Positions 35,120 to 45,209 of a stretch of DNA of 64,000 nucleotides are shown piece by piece. Positions within the stretch are counted from its first letter, which is position 1, and each line of letters starts with the position of its first letter. The notes under the pieces were generated by a model that made no database searches, had not been told where the DNA came from, and saw nothing but the letters and a program-made list of their open reading frames with translations. Source of the stretch: Flavobacterium urocaniciphilum (lineage in GTDB: Bacteria; Bacteroidota; Bacteroidia; Flavobacteriales; Flavobacteriaceae); contig NZ_FOEI01000005.1 in the NCBI RefSeq assembly GCF_900110615.1, positions 62,001 through 126,000 on the forward strand, read 5' to 3'. The position numbers and the translations under genes were made by a program.

Positions 35120-36874
35120 ATGAACAAACAAGACCTTATCTCAAAAATAAAACAACTCGAAGGCATTTCGCAAGACGAACGTGCTTACCTAATCAATTTA
35201 GTAAACACTAAAAAGAAATACGGTTTAGTTTGGGAAGACAAACCAGAAGCCGTTGAAGAACAACTACGAGAAAATCTTCCTGTTTTAAAGGAAGTTAAAG
35301 ACAAAGCAATTATCAATGGTGAGGATTACCCCAACCATATTTTAATTGAAGGCGACAACTTACACGCATTAACCGCATTAACTTTTACCCACGAAGGTAA
35401 AATTGACGTTATTTATATTGATCCGCCTTATAATACTGGAAATAAAGATTTTAGATATAATGATACTTTCAAAGATGAATATATAGATAAAGAAAACCCT
35501 TTTAGACATTCTACTTGGTTAAGTTTCATGAGCAGAAGGTTAAAAATAGCTAAACGATTGTTGAATGAAAGTGGTGTTATATTTATTTCTATTGATGATA
35601 ATGAGCAAGCACAATTAAAATTACTTTGTGATGAAATATTTACAGAGAATAATTTTATAGCTAATTGTGTTAGAAGAAGAAGAAAAACGCAAGCTAATTT
35701 GGCAAAAAATATAGCTCCAGTACATGAATATTTACTTATAATTTCAAAAAACATAAATTACTTTTCATTAAATAAATTAGAATATTCGGATGATTTTATA
35801 AAAAAGGGTTTTAGTAATCCTGATAATGATCCAAGAGGATTGTATCAAACAGGACCTTTAGCCAGACCAAAAAATTCTTCAAACAGAGAACACACTTTGA
35901 CTATGCCAAATGGTAGACAAATTACTGCTAAATGGAGTTGCTCTGAAGAAACTTTTGCAAAATATGTTACTGAAAATCGACTTGTAATTCCTCGTGGTGG
36001 TGATGGTATGCCTCGTATTAAAATATTTTTATCTGAATTACAAGGTCAAATTGCCAATACATGGTGGGAAGATGTTGCTTCAAATGATGAAGCTGCAAAG
36101 GAAATAGAAGAAATTTTTGGTACTAATGCTGCTTTTATTTTTCCAAAACCTACAGGTTTAATTAAAAGAATATTAGAGTTATCAACAAATAAATTTGATG
36201 ATAAAATTATCCTCGACTTCTTCGCAGGTTCAGGAACCACACTTCACGCAACTATGGAATTAAACAAAGATGGCGGCAACCGTCAGTGTATTTTAGTAAC
36301 CAACAACGAAAATAACATTTGTGAAGAAGTAACATACGAGAGAAACAAACGCGTTATTCAAGGGTATACCAATGCAAAAGGTGTGGCAGTAGAAGGATTA
36401 AAAAATAACAATCTACGTTATTACAAAAGCGAGTTTGTGAGTCGTGATACCTCTTTGAAAAACAAACGCGAATTAACTTATTTAGCTACAGAACTATTAT
36501 GCATCAAAGAAGATTGTTATACAGCGTTTCCTTCAAAAGAAAAATGGTTCAAAGCGTTTACTAGTAAAACAGCGCAATTTATTGTGATCTATGATGAAGT
36601 GCGTATTGAAGATAGTTTCGAAATCATTGAAATTTTACATACTCAAAAAACAAACGACAACCCTGTAAAAGTATATGTATTCAGCCATGGGCAATATCCT
36701 TTCACGGAAGACTTTGAAGAGGTTTTGCCATTAATTACCCTTTGTGCCTTACCAGATGCTATTTACAAAGCGTATCAAAATGTGTTGCCTAAAAAGAAAC
36801 GTGAAGTTGTTCCTATGTTAGAGGAAGATGCTGTAGGCGAAGAAGATAATTTGTTCAATCAAGACCAAGCATAA
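35120..36874 (+). CDS. Type III-like DNA methyltransferase (Mod)
   Basis: This 584-residue beta-class adenine methyltransferase has the catalytic motif DPPYNTGN (from D101) placed before the SAM-binding motif DFFAGSGTT (366-374). RFTN-like target-recognition sequence lies between them. The first ATG is at 35120; four codons upstream from a TTG are in frame but overlap the previous gene. It would methylate one strand of an asymmetric site and recruit the downstream helicase-nuclease. The Res gene begins six bases after its stop. Confidence 0.93.
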   Translation: MNKQDLISKIKQLEGISQDERAYLINLVNTKKKYGLVWEDKPEAVEEQLRENLPVLKEVKDKAIINGEDYPNHILIEGDNLHALTALTFTHEGKIDVIYIDPPYNTGNKDFRYNDTFKDEYIDKENPFRHSTWLSFMSRRLKIAKRLLNESGVIFISIDDNEQAQLKLLCDEIFTENNFIANCVRRRRKTQANLAKNIAPVHEYLLIISKNINYFSLNKLEYSDDFIKKGFSNPDNDPRGLYQTGPLARPKNSSNREHTLTMPNGRQITAKWSCSEETFAKYVTENRLVIPRGGDGMPRIKIFLSELQGQIANTWWEDVASNDEAAKEIEEIFGTNAAFIFPKPTGLIKRILELSTNKFDDKIILDFFAGSGTTLHATMELNKDGGNRQCILVTNNENNICEEVTYERNKRVIQGYTNAKGVAVEGLKNNNLRYYKSEFVSRDTSLKNKRELTYLATELLCIKEDCYTAFPSKEKWFKAFTSKTAQFIVIYDEVRIEDSFEIIEILHTQKTNDNPVKVYVFSHGQYPFTEDFEEVLPLITLCALPDAIYKAYQNVLPKKKREVVPMLEEDAVGEEDNLFNQDQA

Positions 36875-36880
36875 GCCAAA

Positions 36881-39175
36881 ATGATACATTTAAAAAATTA
36901 CCAAGAAGAAGCCGTAAACGACCTTACGAAAAATCTATATAAATTATTGAAAAGACCGGGTGCAAGACAAAATTTAATTTTCAAATCACCCACAGGTTCT
37001 GGTAAAACGGTAATGATGGCATCATTACTAAATAAGTTTTGTGAAGAATTACCAGAACGCTATGATTTAGAAAAACGCAAAGCAGCTTTTATTTGGATAG
37101 CACCTAACAAATTATACATTCAAAGTTACAACGCTATGAAAGGCTTTTTTGCCGAAATGCGTTCCATAAAACCTATTTTCTTTGAAGATGTTTCTAACGA
37201 TGAATTACTACCAAACGAAGTGTTGTTTGTAAATTGGGAAAGCATTAACAAAGAGAAAAACACGATGATTAAAGAAAATGAAACCAATAAAAATCTTTAT
37301 AGTTTCATTAATAAAGCCAAATTAAACGATACAGAAATCATTGTCATTATAGACGAAGAACACATGTTTGCGAATACAAAAACAGCAAAACGTGCCAATG
37401 AAGTATTACAAAAAATATATCCAAAAGTAGAAATTAGAGTATCGGCAACACCTACAACTAATAGTGATTACAGAACTTTAGTAGAGCGTCAAGACGTTAT
37501 TGCTGAAGAAATGATTAAAGAAGGAATTATTTTAAATCCAGCTTTAGATACTATACAGCAACAAGGGCGTTCATTAGAAGAAATTTTATTAGAGCAAGCG
37601 TTAGCAAAAAGAGAAGAATTACGTCAAGCCTATGAAAATTTAGGTGTAAAAATCAATCCTTTATTATTAATCCAGTTACCAAACGATTCTAGTGATAACA
37701 ACACAGCCGACGATGAAAAATATATTGATGTGGTGTTGCAAAATTTAGAATACAACTACAATATTACGGTTAGCAATAACAAACTAGCCGTTTGGTTATC
37801 AGGCAGAAAAGACAATGTAGCCGATATTGAAAAACCAGATAATATGGTGGAAGTATTATTATTCAAACAAGCCATAGCTTTAGGTTGGGATTGTCCTCGT
37901 GCAGGGGTTCTTTTAATTTTTAGAGAATTAAAAAGTACTGAATTCACAATTCAAACTGTAGGTCGAATTTTGCGTATGCCAGAACAGAAGCATTATCCTA
38001 ATCCATTATTAAATCAAGGATATGTTTTTACCAATTTAAGTAAAAATCAAATAGAAGTTGTTCAAGATGATATGAGTTATATCACCATGAACAAAGCGCG
38101 TAGAATTGAAAACTACATACCAGTTCATTTAGACTCTACTTACATCAATACTCGTATTGTTAGAAATCGTTTAGGGGCAAAATTTAGAACTGCTTTGTAT
38201 GAAATTGCAGAATTAAATTGGGAAGTAAAAAGAGAAATAGGTTCAGACCATTTTTTCGAAACCAATAAGCAATTACTAAAAAAGCGATTCATCTACACGG
38301 ATATTAATACCATAGAAATTGTAATTCCTGAAAATGTATTACTAACTGGTGAAGTAGAGACACAATTAGTTACAGAAACAGCTCGTTTTGCCAAAACGCC
38401 TAGTGAATTAGCGCGTTTGTTTAGAGATTTTTGTCGTTCATTAACGGCTCCTTATGCAGCGGTCGATAGTACTCCTGTTTTAGAAGGAGCTATGAAATAT
38501 TTCTTTGAAGATTATTTTGGTATCATCGAGTATGATGCTATTAAAATAATGTTGTTTAACGATAACCAACCTATTTTCATCGAGTTAATTGAAAAAGCAA
38601 AGGAGCGTTATCAAGAAATGCAAGAAGAAAAAGCAAACAAAGCCACAAAAGATATTCAAAATTACAAATGGGAAGTTCCTGTTGAAAGAATCTACAATGA
38701 ATTATATGATGAAAAAGAGAATGTAGAAAAACATGCATTAGAACCTTTTTATGAATACAAAAGAGCTTCTTCTCCTGAAGTAAGATTTGCTGCATATTTA
38801 GAAGAACAAAAAGAAAATCTACATTGGTGGTATAAAAATGGAGAAAAAGCAAAAGAGCACTTTGCTATACCTTATGAGGATTATCTAGGCAAACAAAGTT
38901 TGTTTTATGTTGATTTTGTGATACTAAGTAAAACGGGGATTACTTGTTTATTCGATACCAAAACAGCAGGTAGCGACCCAGCCAATGCCCATTTAAAACA
39001 CAATGCACTAATAGATTTTATTGCAGAAAGAAATGAAAAAGGCCATAAAACAATTGGAGGAATCTTAATTCCTAAAGATAATAATGGAACAACAACTTGG
39101 TGGTATTGCAAAAACAAAATCACCAATACAAAAGATACGAACGGTTGGGATAGATTTGACCCTGTTAACGCATAA
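36881..39175 (+). CDS. Type III-like restriction subunit (Res): SF2 helicase-nuclease
   Basis: This 764-residue protein has helicase motif I SPTGSGKT (36-43), motif II DEEH (158-161), motif III SATPTTN and motif VI TVGRILRMPE. The C-terminal nuclease has D678 in VDFVILS and D692-T-K694 in FDTKTAG, a PD-(D/E)XK core. It is shorter than classical Res subunits (about 900-1000). It directly follows mod and should form a Mod-Res complex. A 228-base gap with two direct repeats separates it from the next gene, so it probably ends the first module. Confidence 0.9.
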   Translation: MIHLKNYQEEAVNDLTKNLYKLLKRPGARQNLIFKSPTGSGKTVMMASLLNKFCEELPERYDLEKRKAAFIWIAPNKLYIQSYNAMKGFFAEMRSIKPIFFEDVSNDELLPNEVLFVNWESINKEKNTMIKENETNKNLYSFINKAKLNDTEIIVIIDEEHMFANTKTAKRANEVLQKIYPKVEIRVSATPTTNSDYRTLVERQDVIAEEMIKEGIILNPALDTIQQQGRSLEEILLEQALAKREELRQAYENLGVKINPLLLIQLPNDSSDNNTADDEKYIDVVLQNLEYNYNITVSNNKLAVWLSGRKDNVADIEKPDNMVEVLLFKQAIALGWDCPRAGVLLIFRELKSTEFTIQTVGRILRMPEQKHYPNPLLNQGYVFTNLSKNQIEVVQDDMSYITMNKARRIENYIPVHLDSTYINTRIVRNRLGAKFRTALYEIAELNWEVKREIGSDHFFETNKQLLKKRFIYTDINTIEIVIPENVLLTGEVETQLVTETARFAKTPSELARLFRDFCRSLTAPYAAVDSTPVLEGAMKYFFEDYFGIIEYDAIKIMLFNDNQPIFIELIEKAKERYQEMQEEKANKATKDIQNYKWEVPVERIYNELYDEKENVEKHALEPFYEYKRASSPEVRFAAYLEEQKENLHWWYKNGEKAKEHFAIPYEDYLGKQSLFYVDFVILSKTGITCLFDTKTAGSDPANAHLKHNALIDFIAERNEKGHKTIGGILIPKDNNGTTTWWYCKNKITNTKDTNGWDRFDPVNA

Positions 39176-39230
39176 GAATAACATTTATATACTAATCACT
39201 GTAATTTAAATTGTTATGGGGTTTAGAAAC

Positions 39231-39302
39231 TCATGTTAAAAAAAACGGAAAAAGTTAACACGTTTAAAAGTTCATGTTAAAAAAACAGCAAAAATTACCC
39301 AT
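39231..39302. repeat. Two direct repeats before the helicase gene
   Basis: TCATGTTAAAAAAA followed by a C/G/A stretch and AAAAA occurs at 39231 and again at 39272, a 41-base period. They lie in the only sizeable gap of the island, upstream of the second module, and could be regulator sites. No TAnnTTTG element is visible before 39404. Confidence 0.5.
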
Positions 39303-39403
39303 GTAATAAAAGGCAAGAGTAAAAAAGAGGAAAATTTATACAGGAGTAAAGTAATATAAATTAAAAATAAGAGCCAATTAAAAACACAAATTAATTAAAC
39401 CAT

Positions 39404-42400
39404 ATGGCTATACTACACGAAGATATTTTTGGAGGAGGAAAAGCAATCGAAATCATTGTTAGATGGCACGATATTTTAATTACCGATTTTAATAGAAGCA
39501 ACACCACAACAATAGAACAGATAAAATCACTTCTTAAAGATGTTGAATATAAGGCCTACTTTTTGAAAGTAAATGACAAAGAACAAAAAATTGTTATTCC
39601 TTTCGAAGCTGAGGGGTTTCAATTAGACCTTGTTGTAGTATGGGATGCGCAAACATTTAGTTATAAGGCAGCTGTTAAAAGTAAAAAGAAATCAAAAATT
39701 GTTCAACCTATTGCATTACCTCAAGATAGTAAATACTATATCGAAGAAGTTTGTAAATTGATTTTTATAGATCAAAACGAATCTCGTTTTCCTATTATTG
39801 AACAAAAAAATCTCTACGAAAGAATCAATAACTTAGAAATTGCTCCTATTGCTAAATTAGAAAACGATAGAGAAATTTGGTACAAATGGATTGAAGCACA
39901 AGACTTGTTATTACAACGAAATGCCCAACCCTTTAAAGTTAGAAAATACCACCATCCTGTTGAATTCAATAATGAAAAAGGAATTACAACAAAATACAAG
40001 TTCAAAGTTGATTTAGAAGTTAAAGAAAGTAGAGAATACAAAGAGGTTGAAGAAGAATTACTAAATGAATTTAGTATCAAAGAAACATTTGACAAAGAAG
40101 GAAACATCTTTTTAAAATTTGATGACATCTACCGAGGTTTGGATGCGGTAATTCATAAAAAATTCAACCAAATAATTGAAAGAGAAAAATCAATTGGGGC
40201 AATATTAAAATTAAAGCCAATATCTATTTCAACAAGATTTAAAAATGTTTTCAAGGCGTTAAACTTTGACATTGATTGTAAAACAATAGAAATTGAAAAG
40301 AAAGAAAGAAAAACAGTTCTATTGGAAGTTACGGCTAACAAAGTCCCTTTTGAAACACTTCAATCTTATTTTGATAGTCAAAATTATGAGCTAAAAGAAG
40401 TGGTGGGTGAATTTTTAGTACTTTGTAATTCAGACGTATTAGAAAGTAAAAGAAATGAACTTTTTGAAAAAGGTCAAGTACTGCCTAAACCAAGCAATAA
40501 TGTTTTCAAAATTACTACTGAAAACGAAGAGGATTTAACTGTTTTTAATTGGACATTGAAAAAGATTTTTGGAAAAGATAAAGTTAGAATTAGAAAAAAA
40601 TACTACTATCAAAAAAAACGAGTTGAATCAGAAAATAAAGTAATTTCAAAATTCACAGAGGAATTCTGGAATGATATTAAAAGAGATTTATATTTTTTAG
40701 ATTTTAATGTGGTTTTAAACGAACTTTCTGATACTATTTCATTTGATTTTGAAACAAATGAAGAATTTTTCGAAAAGTTTAAAAAAATAAGAGAGATAAA
40801 TAAATTTGATTTTAGTTTATCTCCAACAGATCCTGAATTTAAATTTAAAGTAAAAACCAATTTGGTTAAAACCAAAACAGAAAAACAAGTTTTACAAGAC
40901 AGAATTCATGAGTTAGCCAATGTAGAATTTCTAATTGATACTTCTAAAAGTGAAAAAATTAAAAGTTACCTATCAATTGGTAAATTAAATGCTTACGAAT
41001 CGGACACAACAAGCTTAACATTTTCACTGGCATTACGAGGTAAAGAAGATAATAAAACAGTAGATAAACTATTGGACTATTTAGAGGATAATAAACCAAT
41101 TCGTGAAGTATTACCTAATTTGAAAGGAGACCAAGCAAAAACAAATTGGTTAAAACAAGCTATGGCTAAGATTGTAGCCCCTACAGATAGACCAAATGGC
41201 AAATCAGTAAACCCTCGATTGGGAGAATTTATTTTTGATTCAAGTAAATCAGAAGAAATTTTTAAAGATATAACACCACAAAGTGAAGAGTGGGAAACAA
41301 TAAGAAAAAATGAACTTTTACAATTAAACGATTCTCAGCGTAAAGCTATTCTAGCAGCTTTACACGCAAGAGATTTGTGCTTGTTACAAGGTCCACCAGG
41401 AACAGGAAAAACCACCGTTATAGCAGAACTGATTTGGCAAATGATTAGTAAAAATCAAAACCAAAAGATATTGCTTACTTCAGAAACAAACTTAGCGGTT
41501 GATAATGCGTTGGAAAAATTATTAAACAAAGAGCATACGTTAGTTAAACCTCTTCGTTTTGGAAAAGATACCAAATTTGAGGAAGAAGGAAAAAAATATT
41601 CAATCAACAGAATAATGAAATGGTTGGATGATAATTTCGTTCCAGTTGAGTTTGAAGATGACTCTTTAGAAGAAAATGATGAGGAAGAAGAATTGATACA
41701 AGACAACCCATATAACAATGCTATCCAAATTTGGATGAATCGTATTGCTGAGAAATCACATCAAAAGAGCAATCATAAGTATGAAGCAGCTTTAAAAGAT
41801 TGGGCTTTTGAATTGTCACAACCTACAGCTTCAGTGAAAAGATTATTTAAAGATAAGTACTTTAAGTATGCTAATGTCATTGGTAGTACATGTAGTTCAA
41901 GTGGTAGTAATGATTTTGCTAAAAGTTACCAATTCATTTTCAATAATAAAGAGGCGTTCAAAATAGATGCAGCCAATAAACGTAATTGGATAAATGTAGA
42001 ATTTGATACGGTAATTATGGACGAAGCGAGTAAAGCAACTCCACCAGAAATGTTATTACCACTATGTTTCGGAAAAAAATCAATCGTTATTGGCGACCAT
42101 CGACAATTGCCACCAATGCTTAATGAAAAAGAATTTAAAGAAGCATTACTAGAATTGAATACAGAAAGAGCTTTAAAATTAGCGGAAGAAATTGATAAAG
42201 ATTTTGTTGAAACAAGTCAATTTGAACGTCTTATTTTGAATCCAAAAGTACCAAAATCAATTGCAGCTCGTTTAAATATTCAATATAGAATGCATCCAAA
42301 AATAAATAATGTAATCAAACAATTTTATACGGGTGAAACAGATGAAGGATTAGAACCTGCTCAAGAGTTAATTACACATGCCGATTCGGAAGATTTGTCA

Positions 42401-43042
42401 AATCCTTTCTCAAGATATCATGGACTAATAAATCAAGACTTTATAAAACCAGACGTGCATACTATTTGGATAAATGTAGACGAACCTGAAGAATTAGTAA
42501 GTACTTCTAGAGTAAATGAAAAGGAAGTAGAAGCGGTAAAAAGAGCACTTATTTATTTGAAAAATGCAGAAGGTTTTGAGGAATATTTCAACCATTTTAA
42601 CAGCATCAAAGACGAAGATAAACGACTACAAGAACAAGAAATTGGAATAATTAGTTTTTATGGTCAACAATTAAAAAAACTAATTGATGTTAAAAAATAT
42701 GCTCAAAAAGATTTAAACATCCCTATCAGACTTAAAACAGTAGATAAATTCCAAGGAATGGAGAGAAATATTGTAATTGTCTCAACGGTTAGAAGTAATA
42801 AAATTTTAAAGGCAGGACTAATTGAAAAAAATCATGACATTGGTTTTGCTAAAGCTCCAGAACGTTTAAATGTGGCACTATCTAGGGCAAGAAGACTATT
42901 AATCGTTGTAGGTAATTTGAAGTTTTTCGAATCGTATAAAGACAAAAACGGAAATGCTATTTACAAAAACGCTATTGAAATTATTCGTCAAGAAGGAATA
43001 ATAATTGATGATTACAAAAAACTTAACAAATACAATGCATAA
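39404..43042 (+). CDS. Large SF1 (Upf1/Dna2-like) helicase
   Basis: This 1212-residue protein has about 640 N-terminal residues of unknown fold with many Lys/Glu stretches, then an SF1B helicase core. Core motifs are GPPGTGKTT (663-671), MDEASKATPPEM (from 872), GDHRQLPP, QYRMHPKI, TVDKFQGMERN and NVALSRARR. AAA_11/AAA_12 helicases of this size occur in many defence loci, acting on DNA or RNA. It starts the second module and overlaps the following PIN-protein gene by 8 bases, or 38 if the earlier start is used. Confidence 0.9.
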   Translation: MAILHEDIFGGGKAIEIIVRWHDILITDFNRSNTTTIEQIKSLLKDVEYKAYFLKVNDKEQKIVIPFEAEGFQLDLVVVWDAQTFSYKAAVKSKKKSKIVQPIALPQDSKYYIEEVCKLIFIDQNESRFPIIEQKNLYERINNLEIAPIAKLENDREIWYKWIEAQDLLLQRNAQPFKVRKYHHPVEFNNEKGITTKYKFKVDLEVKESREYKEVEEELLNEFSIKETFDKEGNIFLKFDDIYRGLDAVIHKKFNQIIEREKSIGAILKLKPISISTRFKNVFKALNFDIDCKTIEIEKKERKTVLLEVTANKVPFETLQSYFDSQNYELKEVVGEFLVLCNSDVLESKRNELFEKGQVLPKPSNNVFKITTENEEDLTVFNWTLKKIFGKDKVRIRKKYYYQKKRVESENKVISKFTEEFWNDIKRDLYFLDFNVVLNELSDTISFDFETNEEFFEKFKKIREINKFDFSLSPTDPEFKFKVKTNLVKTKTEKQVLQDRIHELANVEFLIDTSKSEKIKSYLSIGKLNAYESDTTSLTFSLALRGKEDNKTVDKLLDYLEDNKPIREVLPNLKGDQAKTNWLKQAMAKIVAPTDRPNGKSVNPRLGEFIFDSSKSEEIFKDITPQSEEWETIRKNELLQLNDSQRKAILAALHARDLCLLQGPPGTGKTTVIAELIWQMISKNQNQKILLTSETNLAVDNALEKLLNKEHTLVKPLRFGKDTKFEEEGKKYSINRIMKWLDDNFVPVEFEDDSLEENDEEEELIQDNPYNNAIQIWMNRIAEKSHQKSNHKYEAALKDWAFELSQPTASVKRLFKDKYFKYANVIGSTCSSSGSNDFAKSYQFIFNNKEAFKIDAANKRNWINVEFDTVIMDEASKATPPEMLLPLCFGKKSIVIGDHRQLPPMLNEKEFKEALLELNTERALKLAEEIDKDFVETSQFERLILNPKVPKSIAARLNIQYRMHPKINNVIKQFYTGETDEGLEPAQELITHADSEDLSNPFSRYHGLINQDFIKPDVHTIWINVDEPEELVSTSRVNEKEVEAVKRALIYLKNAEGFEEYFNHFNSIKDEDKRLQEQEIGIISFYGQQLKKLIDVKKYAQKDLNIPIRLKTVDKFQGMERNIVIVSTVRSNKILKAGLIEKNHDIGFAKAPERLNVALSRARRLLIVVGNLKFFESYKDKNGNAIYKNAIEIIRQEGIIIDDYKKLNKYNA

Positions 43043-45194
43043 AGAGTTAGACATAGAAATATATAAGCATTTAGAAAATGTCATGACAACAGGTGAAATC
43101 TACATAGGTCACCTAAATTATGATTTTATTTTTTCTAAAGTCAATTATTTAGCTACTTGTACAGAGGCTATTCCTTTTACTCCTTTTGATAAAGTAATTT
43201 GTCAATTATTAACAATAGATGAACAATTGAGCTTTGAGCAAATTGGTGATATTTTGGGTATGAATGTTTATGAATCTTCAAATCCAAAACGGTATTTAGA
43301 TGTTGCTGAAAAAGAAATTTTAATGGAAGCATTACAGTCTCTTGCTTCAGATGAGTTTGGTAAAATGATTGAAGGTGGTGATATCAATTTTTCAAGATGC
43401 AGACTTACACCTACTGGAAGAGAATATGCTAAAATGAAATCTAAATTTAAAGTTACAATCAATAAACCCTTTGAATTATACTTTGATCACACAACAGGTG
43501 ATAATTTGAAGGCAAAAGAAAATTTTGAATTTACTAAAGGAATCGCAGTACATAACTATCTTGGAATTTCAATCGATTTTAAAGATGAAGATTTTATAAA
43601 AGAGATTGCAGCAACGCAAATCCCCGATATATACAATATTGAAAAGAAAAATTCTTTTACTGATGCAATAGTTGTAAGTAAACAAGATTTTTACAAAACA
43701 TACCCCATTGCAATAACTTATGATAGTCACGAAAAGATTTTTAAGGCTTATTGTTTTGATGAGAAAAATAAAAAAACACAAAAATCATTTAGCCAATGGA
43801 TAAATAATGAGAGCTATGTTAAAAATGAAATCCTAGCAGCTTTAGATAGTAAGGAAACTGTAAAATCTGAAGTAAAATATAATGAAGTTTATGAAGAAGC
43901 TATAAGGCATATTGATAAAAACAATCCATTAATTCAAGTAAAAAATGAGTTGTTAACTAAAGATTTATTTGATGAATATTTCTTTTTAAATAATTTTAGT
44001 TCTTTAGTTCCACATCATAGCAAATATGATTTGTACATATGTTTAACATTTTGTTCTGAATCTATTTTTGACCAAATTTTTCAAATTTTACAAAAAATTG
44101 AAAACATCGAATCTAAAATATTTATTGTATTTCCAGAAATTTTGAAAGATGAAGATGATGCTAGATATGAAAGTTTACTCGCGCTAGCAAATGATTCTGA
44201 TAATTTTTTCATTACTAAAAAGAATGTAAAAAATTCGTTTTTCATAATTGAAACAGATGAGGATGCAAATTATTATGAAATTGTAATTGGCGAAATAGGA
44301 AAATATTCCAAATCATTTTTCAATAAGAACAAATTGGATGATAGAGGAATTAAAATAAAAGATTATATCAAAACCGAGTTTTCTAATGATTATGCACTAT
44401 CAATCTGTGATGAAATAAATAGAAGTATTCAAAACGACATGGAAGAAGATATAGCATCAATTGAACAAATTGAAAAACTAGATTTTTACAATGTAAAACT
44501 AAGAGTATTTGAAGGTTTAGGCATGTATGAAGAAACTATTGATGATGCGCTTCAATTGATAGAGAGTTTTAAAGAAAACCGATTAGAAAGACTTGAAGAG
44601 CAAATAAACGAAGATTTTGATGAATTTGAAGAAGATTTAGAGACGATTACTAATGAAAATGAAGGATATAATCTAAAGAAAAAACTAGAAAAAATAAAAA
44701 CTCAAATTAATAAAAACAATAAAAAGCTAGTTAATCGTTTTGAACAAATTAAATTAAATATTGATAATAAAATTGAAGAATTTGAAGAAGCTAAAAGGGT
44801 ATACCCTTTCATAATTGACACAAATATTTTCATAAATGATCCTGACATAATTTCAAAAATTAATAAGAAACATAAAATAATCATTGCAGCCAAAGTATTG
44901 GACGAGTTAGATGGTTTTAAAACCAATCCACAACTCAAAGAAACGGCAACAAAAATTATTAGAAGTATATCTTCTTCAAAGAGTAATAATATCCACAGAA
45001 CAAAAGCAAATTTAAATTTGTTACCACCAGATTTTAATAAAAGATCACCGGATAACATGATACTTGCTACGGCCTTAATGTATCAAGATCAAAAAGGTTA
45101 CTTAGTGACTGAAGATAAAGGACTAATTGAAAAAGCCAAAACAGTAGAAATGAAAGTCTTAAATTATCAAGAATTTGCAAATAAATTTTTATAA
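43035..45194 (+). CDS. PIN-domain nuclease-like protein with winged-helix start
   Basis: The C-terminal 125 residues form a PIN ribonuclease domain: IIDTNIFINDP (D595 by this start), AKVLDELDGFK, DNMILATALMYQ and LVTEDKGL, giving a complete acidic site. Residues about 30-130 look like a winged helix (FEQIGDILGMNV, then RLTPTGREYA). A long acidic coiled coil precedes the PIN domain. An alternative ATG at 43005 would add ten residues inside the helicase gene. Pairing with an RNA/DNA helicase suggests a nucleic-acid degrading effector; the partner role is inferred. Confidence 0.83.
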   Translation: MHKELDIEIYKHLENVMTTGEIYIGHLNYDFIFSKVNYLATCTEAIPFTPFDKVICQLLTIDEQLSFEQIGDILGMNVYESSNPKRYLDVAEKEILMEALQSLASDEFGKMIEGGDINFSRCRLTPTGREYAKMKSKFKVTINKPFELYFDHTTGDNLKAKENFEFTKGIAVHNYLGISIDFKDEDFIKEIAATQIPDIYNIEKKNSFTDAIVVSKQDFYKTYPIAITYDSHEKIFKAYCFDEKNKKTQKSFSQWINNESYVKNEILAALDSKETVKSEVKYNEVYEEAIRHIDKNNPLIQVKNELLTKDLFDEYFFLNNFSSLVPHHSKYDLYICLTFCSESIFDQIFQILQKIENIESKIFIVFPEILKDEDDARYESLLALANDSDNFFITKKNVKNSFFIIETDEDANYYEIVIGEIGKYSKSFFNKNKLDDRGIKIKDYIKTEFSNDYALSICDEINRSIQNDMEEDIASIEQIEKLDFYNVKLRVFEGLGMYEETIDDALQLIESFKENRLERLEEQINEDFDEFEEDLETITNENEGYNLKKKLEKIKTQINKNNKKLVNRFEQIKLNIDNKIEEFEEAKRVYPFIIDTNIFINDPDIISKINKKHKIIIAAKVLDELDGFKTNPQLKETATKIIRSISSSKSNNIHRTKANLNLLPPDFNKRSPDNMILATALMYQDQKGYLVTEDKGLIEKAKTVEMKVLNYQEFANKFL

Positions 45195-45209
45195 CTAAAA
45201 AAATAGAGT

